In this document: positions 1-8,379 of the stretch, piece after piece | How positions within the stretch are numbered: position 1 is the first letter of the stretch | Layout of the letters: each line of letters starts with the position of its first letter | Origin: Schizochytrium sp. CCTCC M209059 | Lineage: Eukaryota > Sar > Bigyra > Thraustochytrida > Thraustochytriidae | NCBI GenBank assembly: GCA_000818945.1 | Contig: KN805377.1 | Location: 173,051 to 237,050, forward strand | Direction: 5' to 3' | Length of the DNA stretch: 64,000 nt | Notes under the pieces: model-generated | Told to the model about the DNA's origin: nothing | Database searches by the model: none | What the model saw: only the letters and a program-made list of their open reading frames with translations | Translations under genes and position numbers: made by a program

Positions 1-226
1 GGGGGGGGGAGGGGTGGCGCCAGCTCGGAGATAGGGATACTCCAGGGCATGTATGACACCTCAGCCAGCGTCCTTTCAGACTGCACCTTATGGATTCGTC
101 GTATAACGCAGAATGTTGTTAGTATACGTTCTCGAGCAGACTGGCATATTTCGCTTGTTTGTTTCATTGTTTGTTCGCTTGTTTGTTTGCTTGCTTGTTT
201 GCTTGCTCATCTGCTTGCGTAAGCGT
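1..226. other. Sequence 3' of the kinase gene, no gene seen
   Basis: Starts with a G-run and contains a TTTG/CTTG tetranucleotide-rich stretch at about 155-215. It lies downstream of the minus-strand kinase stop codon and probably holds its 3' UTR. Confidence 0.4.
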
Positions 227-1560
227 TCAAACAACACGGAGAGAGGTCGTCGCTTGCTCCGAGGCACTTTCTTGAGAATCGTTTTGGTTTTCGTCGCTGG
301 TAAGAAGCGAGTTCCCCTTTGCCCCGGTTTCCGGAGCTAGCTTCTCGGGGGCTACGTCTTTGGCGGGACTTTCCCTAGCATCTTGCATTTCGTCCGTCTG
401 AGGCTGATCATCCTCATTGTCACCGGGCGCAGCGAGGTCGGCGACCTTGGGCGTCTCGCCAGAAGATTCGACCTCCTTGAGCGATCCTGCAGAGAGAGAC
501 TTTCGAGCCGAGCCGCCGAAAACCTTGAATCGAAGCATCGCTTGCCAGGTATTGCGCAAGAGCGCGACCTTGCGCTTCGCGTTCCATTCCCGCATAGGCG
601 CGAGCGAAGCGGAAATATCGACGTGCTCCTCGCTGACCAAGAATGGATCCTTGAGCAAATCCGGGATTTTCGCGCGCGAACCCGGGTCGGCGACCAGCAT
701 TCTGGCGACAAAGTTCTTGGCGTCGTCACTGACCGGATCCCACCATGGCGAGTCGAACTCGTAGTCGCCATTGCGGATCTTGTGAAAGAGCGCTCGGCGG
801 TCCGTGCCTCGAAAGGGCGGGTAACCGCAGAGCAGAATATAGGCCACGACACCGAGAGACCAGACGTCGCACGAGGCATCGTAGGGCTTGCGCGAGATCA
901 CCTCGGGAGCCACGTACCCAGGTGTGCCGCAGGCGGTTTGAAGGTTCGTAAAGCTGTCCTCTTCGATTTGCTTTGCAAAGCCAAAGTCTGCGAGCCGAAT
1001 TTCTGCGTCGTCTTCCTTGGACGCCAACAAAATGTTCTCTGGCTTGATGTCGCGATGCACGACCCCGCGTTCGTGGCAAAAGGCGACGGTCTTTAGCAGC
1101 TTGATCATGATGGTCCGCACATCCGCTTCGGCGTAGAACTCGCGTTCTACGACCCGCTCAAAGAGCTCTCCGCCCTCGGCGAATTCCGTCACAATGTATA
1201 GCTTTTCGGCGTCTTCAAAGTGTTCGATGTAGGTGATCACGTTTGGGTGTCGCAGCGAGGCAAGGATTTCGGTTTCGCGCAGAATGGAGGCGAGTTCTTT
1301 TTCCTTGAGTCGAGACTTGGCCACGGCCTTGATGGCCACCTTGCCGCCGCCATCGGTCATTTCTGCTAGATATACTTTGGAGTACGCGCCCTGGCCCAGT
1401 TTCTTGACCACGCGGTACCTCTTCGTTTTGTCGTTGGCGCTTTGCGGTGACGGCGGGTGCGCCGTCGCTGGGCTGGCCTGGCCTTGTTTCGCGCTCTTTT
1501 CGGGCGAGGCGGCCACTGTATCCTTGGCCTCCTCCAGGTCGGCCTCCTCCTCCAGGTCGG

Positions 1561-1596
<36 letters not shown>

Positions 1597-1945
1597 CGGC
1601 GTCCTCCTCCTCCTCCTCCTCCTCCTCCTGGTCGTCGGTGATGTTCTCGTTGTCGTCGTCGTCCTCCTCGTCCATGGTGCCCGCGCGTCCGCCCTCGCGG
1701 CGCTGGACCTCCTCCTCCTCCTCGTGCGCCTCGGCGGCCGTCTTCTCCACGGCGTCTCTCCCCTGCATCTCCACGCTCACGTTCTGCTGCTCGCCCTGCG
1801 TCTGCCGCGCCGGCTGCCGCTGCTGCTGCTGCTGCGCGCGCTGCTGCTGCTGCTCCCGCCGCTGCTGCTGCTCGGCCCACGCCTCGTCCTCGCCCGCCTC
1901 GTCTCTCCGCGGCGACTGCGCGCCCCGCGAGCACCCGGTCCCCAT
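227..1945 (-). CDS. CaMK-like serine/threonine protein kinase, putatively N-myristoylated
   Basis: Single-exon protein of 572 residues. The kinase domain spans about residues 178-436: glycine loop GQGAYSKV (185-192), ATP-anchoring Lys207 in VAIK, catalytic loop HRDIKPEN (298-305), DFG 321-323, APE 347-349, so it should be active. The subtype is CAMK: after the kinase core, residues 450-476 form a basic amphipathic stretch (REWNAKRKVALLRNTW and following) placed like the autoinhibitory/calmodulin-binding segment of CaMKI. The N-terminus MGTGCS fits an N-myristoylation signal (Gly2) with a neighbouring Cys5 for palmitoylation, suggesting membrane attachment. Residues 24-145 are low complexity: Gln runs and Glu/Asp runs. 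No EF hands are present, so it is not a CDPK. The C-terminal 90 residues are acidic and unconserved. The ATG at 1945 is chosen because it creates the acylation motif and lies at the GC-rich boundary. Confidence 0.88.
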
Positions 1946-1965
1946 GGCGCCGCCTCCTCCGCGCC

Positions 1966-2013
1966 GCGCTGCGCTGCGCTGCGCTGCGCTGCGCTGCGCT
2001 GCGCTGCGCTGCG
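1966..2013. repeat. (GCGCT)n pentanucleotide microsatellite
   Basis: Nine perfect GCGCT units just upstream of the kinase start codon, within the probable 5' UTR or core promoter. Confidence 0.9.
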
Positions 2014-2179
2014 ATCTGTCGACCGATCGGCGAGGCCCGGGCGGGCGAACGCAGCGCGGGAGACCGGCCCGCCCGCTCTGCGCGGCTGCGGCTCTGCGGC
2101 GCCCTTCCTCGCCCTTCCCCGCCGCCGCAGCCGGCCGCGTTCGGCCGCGCGCACCTTCTGCACGCGCCAGGCGCCGTGA

Positions 2180-2210
2180 GTCTGTCTGTCTGTCTGTCTG
2201 TCTGTCTGTG
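2180..2210. repeat. (GTCT)n tetranucleotide microsatellite
   Basis: Seven or so GTCT units that grade into GTGT and TTTC repeats. Intergenic. Confidence 0.9.
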
Positions 2211-2644
2211 TGTTTCTTTCTTTCTGTCGGGCAGTGGGCCTTGCGCGAGGAGGAGCTTGCTTATGGGCGTGGGCATCACGGGCGCTCTTTCGCGCAGGGC
2301 AGGCATCGCGTGGCACGGGGCAGAGCCTGGGAGGGAGGAGGACGGCGTCTTCGCGAGGCTTTTCCCCGCGTCGGGAATGAATGAGGCGAGCAGTCTCGTG
2401 CCTGGGTACCGGGTAAGCTGCATGCAGCTGGAGGGCTTGGCGCTCGCTCGTCCTATGGTTGGTCATGCTCGTGTGTCGCGATCGACCACTGGCTGGCATG
2501 GCAGGCAGGGCAGGGCAGGCAGGCTCGCTCACAGGCTCGCTCACAGGCAGGCAGGCAGTAAGTAGTACGTAGGCAGAGAAAAAAGAAGCGGGAGAGATAA
2601 GGTCATGACAAACAGCTATACTTACGAGCGCACGAGAGGTCGGC

Positions 2645-4606
2645 TCACTCGACAATCTCGTGGGCAAAAACCTCGCCGGGCTTGGGCAGGCGAAAGTCGT
2701 TCGGGTTGAAAGACTTCTCGTGCAGGGCAAAACGCTTGTTGAAGTCCTCCTGCTCTAAGTCCTTGAAAAACTTGTCGCACTTGTTGCCCGGGTAGGGGAT
2801 CTTGCGCTCGCGACAGAGATTCTTCTTCTTCTCCTCGGTCTTCTTGACGATGCGCTTGCGCTCGTTGTCGAGACGCTTGGCCGTCTGCTGCACCTTGCCC
2901 ACCTTTTTGTTCTGCTTCGTGAGGTCCTTGTCGTTAAAGTCGATAAAGGTGTGGCACGGATTGTAAACGATCTTGTCACACGACTCAGAAAGCTCGCTGA
3001 AAATGAGCTCCCAGCCGCCGTACTTATCGCCCTTGACCATGCCTTCGAAGGCCACAGGGACCTCGTGAAGCTCCTGCACGAGATCATGCATGTCGGCAAT
3101 GAGGCCGTCGAGGTCGACGCGGTTGTGCGTTTCCATCGCCGGGTTCCCCGAGGTCTTTTCGAGGTACACGCGGAAGGTCTTGTCAATGACAAAGTCCACG
3201 CTAAAAATTTGATAAGAGCCGCGCCGACGGTGTATTTTGGTGCGCGTGGCGTGAAAAAGAAAGAGCGCCACCTGCTTCATCGATGACTGCAAAAAGGTGT
3301 CCACATAGTGTGATCCAGTCAGCTTTTCGCGCGCAAGATATTCCTGAAAAACGTCCAACGAGACCTCCTGGGCGTCCTGGTCAAACTGATACGGCGACCG
3401 AAATCCGCTCCCAGACGCAGTGCGCACGAACCCCTGCCGGAAAAACACCATCATGGGCATTGTGCTACCAATAAGAATGTAGCTCCGCACGTCAAAGAGC
3501 TTGTTGTCAAAGCCCGTGAATGGGTTTGCCACCACCATGGAGGCGAGCCGCGTCGAGTCGCGTGTCGATGAAACGCGAACATTCTTGGCGCAAAAGTCCT
3601 TCTCCGCTTGTAGCTGCTGCGACGACTTGAGCGTCAGCTTCTCCTCGCCCGTTTCGGGGTCCCACTCAGACAACACCCATGAGTCCGAAGGGTGACGAGC
3701 TAGGGCCTTTTCTAGCTTGGTACAGTCGCTCGAGGCGTCGTACTGGAACTGTGGCGGCTGGATCTTGAGCGCGTTGTACGAGCACCCAAAATTTTTGGCC
3801 AGCTTTGAGCGCGCGACGTACTGCTCGAGAATCGAGCCATCCAAGCCCGAGGCCCCCATGAGCGCGTTCAAATACGTGCTTCCTTCATGCAGGGTATAAA
3901 TTGCATGAAAAGCCTGGGGACGGCCGGCCTTGAGCTTGACAAGCGTGTTGCTGTCTGTCAGCACAAAGGTGGACATGACGCGGTCTTCGAGCGACTTGTC
4001 GTGCGGCTTGAGCTTCCATCGCCGCGCCAAAAAGTCATCCATGATGGCCTTTGGGCAGGCCTTTTTGTTTTGGCGCAGACACGTGTAGATGCGCCGCTTC
4101 CACTTGGTTTTCTTGTTCAAAAGGAAAAAGGGCTCGCGCACCTGGGGGGCAATGCGGCGAATGCTGCATTCGCGTGGAGGTCGTTTGGTCACCAGCGGCC
4201 CCTGGAGCTTATCCCAGCCGAGCTTGCCGTGCTTTGACTCGATCACGTCCACGCCTTCCATCGACAGGGACTCGTCGTCATTCTCGCCTCCTTCTTCATC
4301 GTCGCCGGACTTGGACTTTTTCTTCTTGCTTTTCTTGCTCTCGCTCGCGGCTTTCGCGGCAGCTTGCGCGTTATCGTCTCCGCCGCCCCCGCCGCTTGTG
4401 GCCTTCCACAGGGCAAACACAACGGCCAGGGCCACGAGCACGAGAAGGATGCGCTTGCTGCCGCCGGGGCCCTTGCCGGCCTTGCCCTTGTGCTCGTCCT
4501 CGCTCTGCAGCAGCTCGTCCGCGAGGCTCGAGGACGACGGCTTTCGCTTGGCCTTCTTGGCCTTTTTCGCCTTCTTGGCCTCCTTGCCCAGCCGCTCCCG
4601 CGCCAT
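2645..4606 (-). CDS. Membrane-anchored TTL-domain (ATP-grasp) protein
   Basis: Protein of 653 residues from the ATG at 4606; a longer frame to 4807 adds only Arg/Gly-rich sequence and is not used. A very basic N-terminus (residues 7-22, KKAKKAK-type) is followed by one hydrophobic segment at about 53-68 (ILLVLVALAVVFALW), read as a single-pass anchor. The rest resembles the tubulin-tyrosine-ligase fold: NPFTGFDNKLFDVRSYILIG (about 358-377) matches the TTL KFDxR strand, MPMMVFFRQGFVRTA matches the following strand and Arg, and FSVDFVIDK...YLEKTSGNP (about 465-490) matches the metal-binding D...E...N end of the ATP-grasp site, though LEvNxxP has become LEKTSGNP. The nucleotide-binding lysine loop is not obvious. 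A ligase role on tubulin or another acceptor is possible but unproven; a membrane anchor is unusual for TTLs. The charge on both sides of the anchor is positive, so topology is unclear. Confidence 0.65.
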   Translation of the reverse strand: MARERLGKEAKKAKKAKKAKRKPSSSSLADELLQSEDEHKGKAGKGPGGSKRILLVLVALAVVFALWKATSGGGGGDDNAQAAAKAASESKKSKKKKSKSGDDEEGGENDDESLSMEGVDVIESKHGKLGWDKLQGPLVTKRPPRECSIRRIAPQVREPFFLLNKKTKWKRRIYTCLRQNKKACPKAIMDDFLARRWKLKPHDKSLEDRVMSTFVLTDSNTLVKLKAGRPQAFHAIYTLHEGSTYLNALMGASGLDGSILEQYVARSKLAKNFGCSYNALKIQPPQFQYDASSDCTKLEKALARHPSDSWVLSEWDPETGEEKLTLKSSQQLQAEKDFCAKNVRVSSTRDSTRLASMVVANPFTGFDNKLFDVRSYILIGSTMPMMVFFRQGFVRTASGSGFRSPYQFDQDAQEVSLDVFQEYLAREKLTGSHYVDTFLQSSMKQVALFLFHATRTKIHRRRGSYQIFSVDFVIDKTFRVYLEKTSGNPAMETHNRVDLDGLIADMHDLVQELHEVPVAFEGMVKGDKYGGWELIFSELSESCDKIVYNPCHTFIDFNDKDLTKQNKKVGKVQQTAKRLDNERKRIVKKTEEKKKNLCRERKIPYPGNKCDKFFKDLEQEDFNKRFALHEKSFNPNDFRLPKPGEVFAHEIVE

Positions 4607-4932
4607 GGCCGCGACGCCTGTCTCGCCTCGCCTCGCCTCGCCTCGCCCGGCCCCGCTCTCGCGCCGCCGCCCCGTGCGGAAGGAGACGCGCAAGGCCGCG
4701 CCCCTCTCCGCTGGCGCCCTGCCGCCGCGCGAGGCCGCTCCAGCTGGGTCTGCCCGGCCTCGGCCCGGCCTGCGCCGCGCCGCGCGGCCTCGCGAGCGCG
4801 GAGTCAATCAGCCAACGTGGGCGAACCCGGCCATCCGCAAGAGCAGTATACGTACGGAGACGGGTAGTTGAACGCGATCGAATACTACCGCCGTGCACGC
4901 TTACTAAGTGCTTGCTTGCTAGCCTCGTAGGG

Positions 4933-4989
4933 GACAGAGAGACAGACAGACAGAGAGACAGAGAGACAGAGAGACAGAGAGACAGACAG
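4933..4989. repeat. (GACAGAGA)n-type microsatellite
   Basis: Alternating GACAGA and GAGACA units over about 57 bases, intergenic. Confidence 0.85.
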
Positions 4990-5273
4990 CCAGCCCGAGA
5001 CTGGGACTCGTCTTGGCCCGTGTCGTCTCGGCTCCCCCCCCAACGAGCCCGGCGGTGAGGTCATGCGTGCAATGCAACGAGAGGGTGGGACGGGTAGGGG
5101 GAGGGAAGAATAGCGCAGAGGCGGGAATGGAAAGTCGTGCATGAAGTGCTACTATGCCAGGCAGTCAGACAGACATGTGATGTAGGCATGGCAATGAAAT
5201 TCACGACGTGGTCACCAAGGAGCAGACAGGGAGCACAAGAAGAACGAAATCAAGATTGCCCTCTAATTCTCTA

Positions 5274-5295
5274 CTAGGCTTAGGCCTAGGCCTAC
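5274..5295. repeat. TAGGCC palindromic repeat, copy 1
   Basis: Reads CTAGGCTTAGGCCTAGGCC then TAC: overlapping AGGCCT palindromes. The same element recurs at 39016-39037, 39073-39096 and 55335-55353, always between genes. Confidence 0.7.
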
Positions 5296-5394
5296 AGTGC
5301 AGGAAAGAAGAAATGGAATGAAATGAAATGAAATTAAACATGAGTTGGAGGCAAACGGAGAAAGAGGAAGGAAACTGATCAAATCAACTTTCGA

Positions 5395-6261
5395 TCAGAT
5401 TTTGGCCTTTTGAGAGCGCGAAGAACCCTCAATCTTGCGCGAAAACCCGGAAACCTGCTCCCGGGGAACTCTTTGAGGAGAAAAGAGCCATTGACCACCG
5501 TCGACGACAACAATGTCACCCGAAATAAAGGAGGCCGCCTCGGTGCAGAGAAAGAGCGAAGTGAGACCGATGTCTTGCGTGGTTCCAACGCGACCGATCG
5601 GAATGCCCGCGGCAATCTTCTCGTTCTCATTGCGCCCGCCAGAAAGCTTCGTCAAGCCCGGGGTGTCTGCAATAGGACCTGGGGCAATGCCATTGACGCG
5701 AATTCCGTACGTGCCCCATTCGAGCGCGAGCTGGCGCGTGACCGAATCAATCGCACTCTTTGCCGCCGTAGCATGCGTTTGGTACCAAGTGGCACTGTAG
5801 TGCAAGGTTGCTGAAATGTTAATGATGACACCGTTGCCCGACTCTTTGAGCGCAGCAAAGGCGCAGCGGCACATGTTAAAGACACCGAAAAGGTCAATCT
5901 CCAGCACAGTGCGGAAGGCGTTAAGACTCATCTCCTCGGCTGGGGCGAGAAAGTTTCCGGCCGCAGAGTTCACCAGCGTGTCGAGACGGCCGAATTTGGA
6001 TACCGCGAGGTCCACGACGCGCTTGGCGTCCTCCTCTTTGCGCACATCTCCCGCATAGTACGCCGTCTCAATGCCGCGCTGCTCCAACTTGGCGCAGGCA
6101 TCCTGCAGGAACTGCTCTCGCCTACCCATAATGACCACCTTGGCTCCATGATCGCCCAGCGTTTTAGCAATGCCGAACCCGATTCCGGACCCTCCTCCCG
6201 TTACCAGAACGACACGCCCGGCAATGACGTTCGCCTTGAAGGGCGAGTCCACGTCCGCCAT
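5395..6261 (-). CDS. DECR2: Peroxisomal 2,4-dienoyl-CoA reductase (SDR family)
   Basis: Protein of 288 residues from the ATG at 6261 (MADVDSPF); an in-frame start 25 codons upstream adds only Lys/Gly-rich sequence. It reduces 2,4-dienoyl-CoA esters with NADPH during oxidation of polyunsaturated fatty acids. The Rossmann motif TGGGSGIG is at about 22-29, NSAAGNF near 100, and the catalytic-region Lys in HATAAKSAIDSVTRQLALEWG near 170; IRVNGIAPGPI follows. AAGNFLAPAEEMSLNAFRTV and APGPIADTPG are diagnostic of the DECR2/SPS19 subgroup rather than generic SDRs. The C-terminus ends in QKAKI: AKI is a conservative variant of the PTS1 SKL/AKL signal, placing it in peroxisomes. Length is normal for the family. 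This fits an organism rich in polyunsaturated lipids. Confidence 0.9.
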   Translation of the reverse strand: MADVDSPFKANVIAGRVVLVTGGGSGIGFGIAKTLGDHGAKVVIMGRREQFLQDACAKLEQRGIETAYYAGDVRKEEDAKRVVDLAVSKFGRLDTLVNSAAGNFLAPAEEMSLNAFRTVLEIDLFGVFNMCRCAFAALKESGNGVIINISATLHYSATWYQTHATAAKSAIDSVTRQLALEWGTYGIRVNGIAPGPIADTPGLTKLSGGRNENEKIAAGIPIGRVGTTQDIGLTSLFLCTEAASFISGDIVVVDGGQWLFSPQRVPREQVSGFSRKIEGSSRSQKAKI

Positions 6262-6569
6262 TTTCTCCCCTCCTTTTCCACGTCCGCCTGCCTCCTGCGT
6301 GCCTTGCCTTGCCTTGCCTTGCTTTGCTTGCACCAAGTCCCACTCTGATCTTGCTGGCTGGCGCTGATTCAGATCTGCTCATGGGATCCGAGCTCGAGGT
6401 CAGGCGGGTAGGACAAGAACGAGAAACACACAACATGTCGGACCGATTTTGCTATTAAGGAGTCTCTGCTAAAAAGTAAGGGGTCCATTTTATTTGTTTT
6501 CCGAGTGGTTCGGCCGGCGCTCGCGGGGCAAGGCGAGGCGAGGCGGGGTACGGATCTAGAACGCTCGTT
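6262..6569. promoter_or_regulatory. Intergenic region between MOB1-like and reductase genes
   Basis: 308 bases. It contains a GCCTT-type repeat (about 6300-6330) just upstream of the reductase start and GGCGA-rich sequence near 6527-6549. It probably combines the reductase promoter with the MOB1-like 3' UTR. No gene is seen. Confidence 0.4.
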
Positions 6570-7591
6570 TTAGGTGGACTGCTTCTTGTACTCCTCGACC
6601 ATGCGGTCGCAGGGTCCCTTGAGAGCCTTCATTTCTTTCTCGTCCTGTTTGATGGGGGAAAAAAAAAAGGGGGGGGAAGGGGGGGATCGTGGAGGAGACG
6701 AACGAGATCGCACGGGCAGCAGGGCCAAGGTCGGTTAGTAAGGCGAAAGACTGCGGAATACGGTGAGCAATGGCAATTCACTTACAACAAGGCCAAATTC
6801 GAGAATGAAGAACATAAAGTGCTTGAAGCACGTGTTCAAGTGCGCAGCGGCGTCGAGCTTCTCAATGGTGGCAAAGTGCCGGTGGTAGATAATGGCAAAA
6901 ATCCTGTGTCGGCCGGACCGGGATGCGATCGAAACAAAAGCGTAAGTTAGTACCACTGACGGACAATCAGAAAAGAAAATCTACCGGGGCAGCCAGAACG
7001 AAGCTCGCTTGCAATATGGATCGTGATGAAGGGCATTCGCGCGACCAAGGTGAAAGCTGGAAAAATGCAAGAATAAGCAGCATACGCTCCCCCAACACAG
7101 GCATATGCAAAAACGAAAACGTACCTAAAAAGCCTCTTGAAGATGTCCTTGACGTAGTTCTTGAATTCTGATGGAAAGGCCTGGGTTTCAGAGACAGGGA
7201 AAATGTCCTCATTGTTGATCTGGTCCTCAGTCCAGAGCAAGACGAGGTCGACGTATTCGGGCGAAGACACACGCATTGGTTTGGTCACTTGTACGCCATC
7301 CGCCCACCGGTACTCGAAGCCAGGAGGAAATCCATCACCAGCCTTGGTGTACTTGGCAGCATCATCGGAAACGAGGCCGTAAAGAAGCGAGATTTCATTG
7401 AAAAAGTCCACCGTGTTAGCCGCAAGCCATTCGTTCAAATCCTCGTTATCCGGGAGCGTCACTGCTGCTCGCAGGTTGCCAGAACCCAAGGTTCGCTTCG
7501 TGTAAGCCGACAGTGTGCTTCGCTTGGCGGTCGCATGCTTCTTCACAGGCCGCAAGGTAGACTTGTTCGCGCGAGATTTGAGAAAGTTCAT
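6570..7591 (-). CDS. MOB1: MOB kinase activator 1-like protein (three exons)
   Basis: Spliced from complement(7125..7591, 6786..6903, 6570..6644), giving 219 residues, close to the usual 216. Introns are GT-AG: 6904-7124 (donor GTACGT, acceptor CACAG) and 6645-6785 (donor GTAAGT, acceptor AACAG); both junctions keep frame and rebuild the conserved KRLFR|IFAIIYHRHF and EFGLV|DEKEMK. MOB1 activates NDR/LATS kinases in Hippo/mitotic-exit signalling. Conserved blocks: TLGSGNLRAAVTLP, EDLNEWLAANTVDFFNEISLLYG, FEYRWADG, AHLNTCFKHFMFFILEFGL. Odd: three of the four zinc ligands of MOB1 (two Cys after LYG, first His after RLFR) are replaced by Ala, Lys and Ile; only the last His remains. Intron 2 holds an A-run and G-run (about 6656-6687). 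Confidence 0.9.
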
Positions 7592-8312
7592 CTTTTACTT
7601 TCTTTTTCTGAACGCGCGCTACGACCACGTCCTCCTCGAGCTCCTCCTCGACAGCCTTCCGTCGAGCTCGTTTGTCCGCGACAACAAAGAAGTCGATTTC
7701 CTCGCGCGCTGTACAAGGGTAACCGCCCCCTCTCACTGCCGAAAGCCGCCCGCGGTCTTCACGCCGCAACTCGACCGAGGCTGTCACGGAAGCCCGCTCT
7801 TCTCCGCAGGCTGCCGACGCGGCGGACCCCGCTTGCTCGCTCACTCACACTCACACGCACTCGCTCGTCGCGCGTTGCCGGACTCGTGAAGCGAATTGGC
7901 CTTGCGCCCGCGCCGAGCTCTCTGCCCACCCTCTTGTGCCCCGCACCAAACACCGTGTCAAAAGGAATGAACAGTTCAATCGAACTTTACTGTGTCTGGT
8001 ATGATATCATACAAGACTAAGCGACATAAGTCACTAATTGTCCGGTGGAGCGAGCGAGGTCCTGAACAAAGTCGGACCTTTTCCGTGAACTGTGGTCTCT
8101 GCCCATGGCGGCTCTTTCCTTCTCTCTGTGCGTGTCTCCCGCGCGCACACCCCCAGGTGTGTATGCGTGAGTGAGGCCAAATTTCCAGTGATGATGAGTG
8201 CGAACAAAAGAGCAAACTCGCTTATACAGTGTAGTTTACCGGCAGAATCTCTCTCTTCATCACTGCTGCGATTGCTGCGATTGATGCGTTTGCTTGGTTG
8301 CTATTATTGTTA
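7592..8312. promoter_or_regulatory. Intergenic region: MOB1-like promoter and HDAC 3' end
   Basis: About 720 bases. The MOB1-like side is GC-rich with a CACT-type repeat near 7841-7862. A minus-strand open frame (7446-7844) overlaps the MOB1 start in another frame but begins with GTG and has no recognisable domain; I treat it as 5' UTR. The HDAC side, 8200-8312, is rich in ATT/GTT triplets. Confidence 0.4.
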
Positions 8313-8345
8313 TTATTGCTGCTGTTCTTGTTCCTGTTTTGGGGC

Positions 8346-8379
<34 letters not shown>

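Larger units (their letters stand above)
1946..2644. promoter_or_regulatory. Intergenic promoter region of the kinase gene
   Basis: About 700 bases between the kinase ATG and the stop of the TTL-like gene; both genes are on the minus strand. It holds a pentanucleotide repeat (GCGCT, about nine copies, 1966-2013), a GTCT repeat (2180-2210) and CAGG-rich stretches near 2495-2560. No coding signal is convincing; the long ORFs across it are GC-driven and antisense to poly-Gln/Glu codons. No TATA-like box stands out. Confidence 0.45.
4607..5394. promoter_or_regulatory. Intergenic region: TTL-like promoter and reductase 3' end
   Basis: About 790 bases between two minus-strand genes. The first 200 bases are very GC-rich (likely promoter/5' UTR of the TTL-like gene). 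It then holds a GACAGAGA-type repeat (4933-4989) and a TAGGCC palindromic repeat (5274-5295). No gene is supported. Confidence 0.4.

Noticed and set aside
1215..2423. Long minus-strand and plus-strand ORFs over the kinase N-terminus
   Set aside because: Ala, Leu, Ser or Cys runs are other-frame readings of the CAG/GAG repeats of the kinase gene.
4051..5058. Plus-strand ORFs antisense to the TTL-like gene
   Set aside because: Arg/Pro/Ser-rich sequence typical of antisense GC-rich codons; the minus-strand frame has conserved motifs.
7446..7844. Minus-strand 132-codon ORF upstream of MOB1
   Set aside because: GTG start, overlaps the MOB1 exon in another frame, no recognisable content; taken as 5' UTR.
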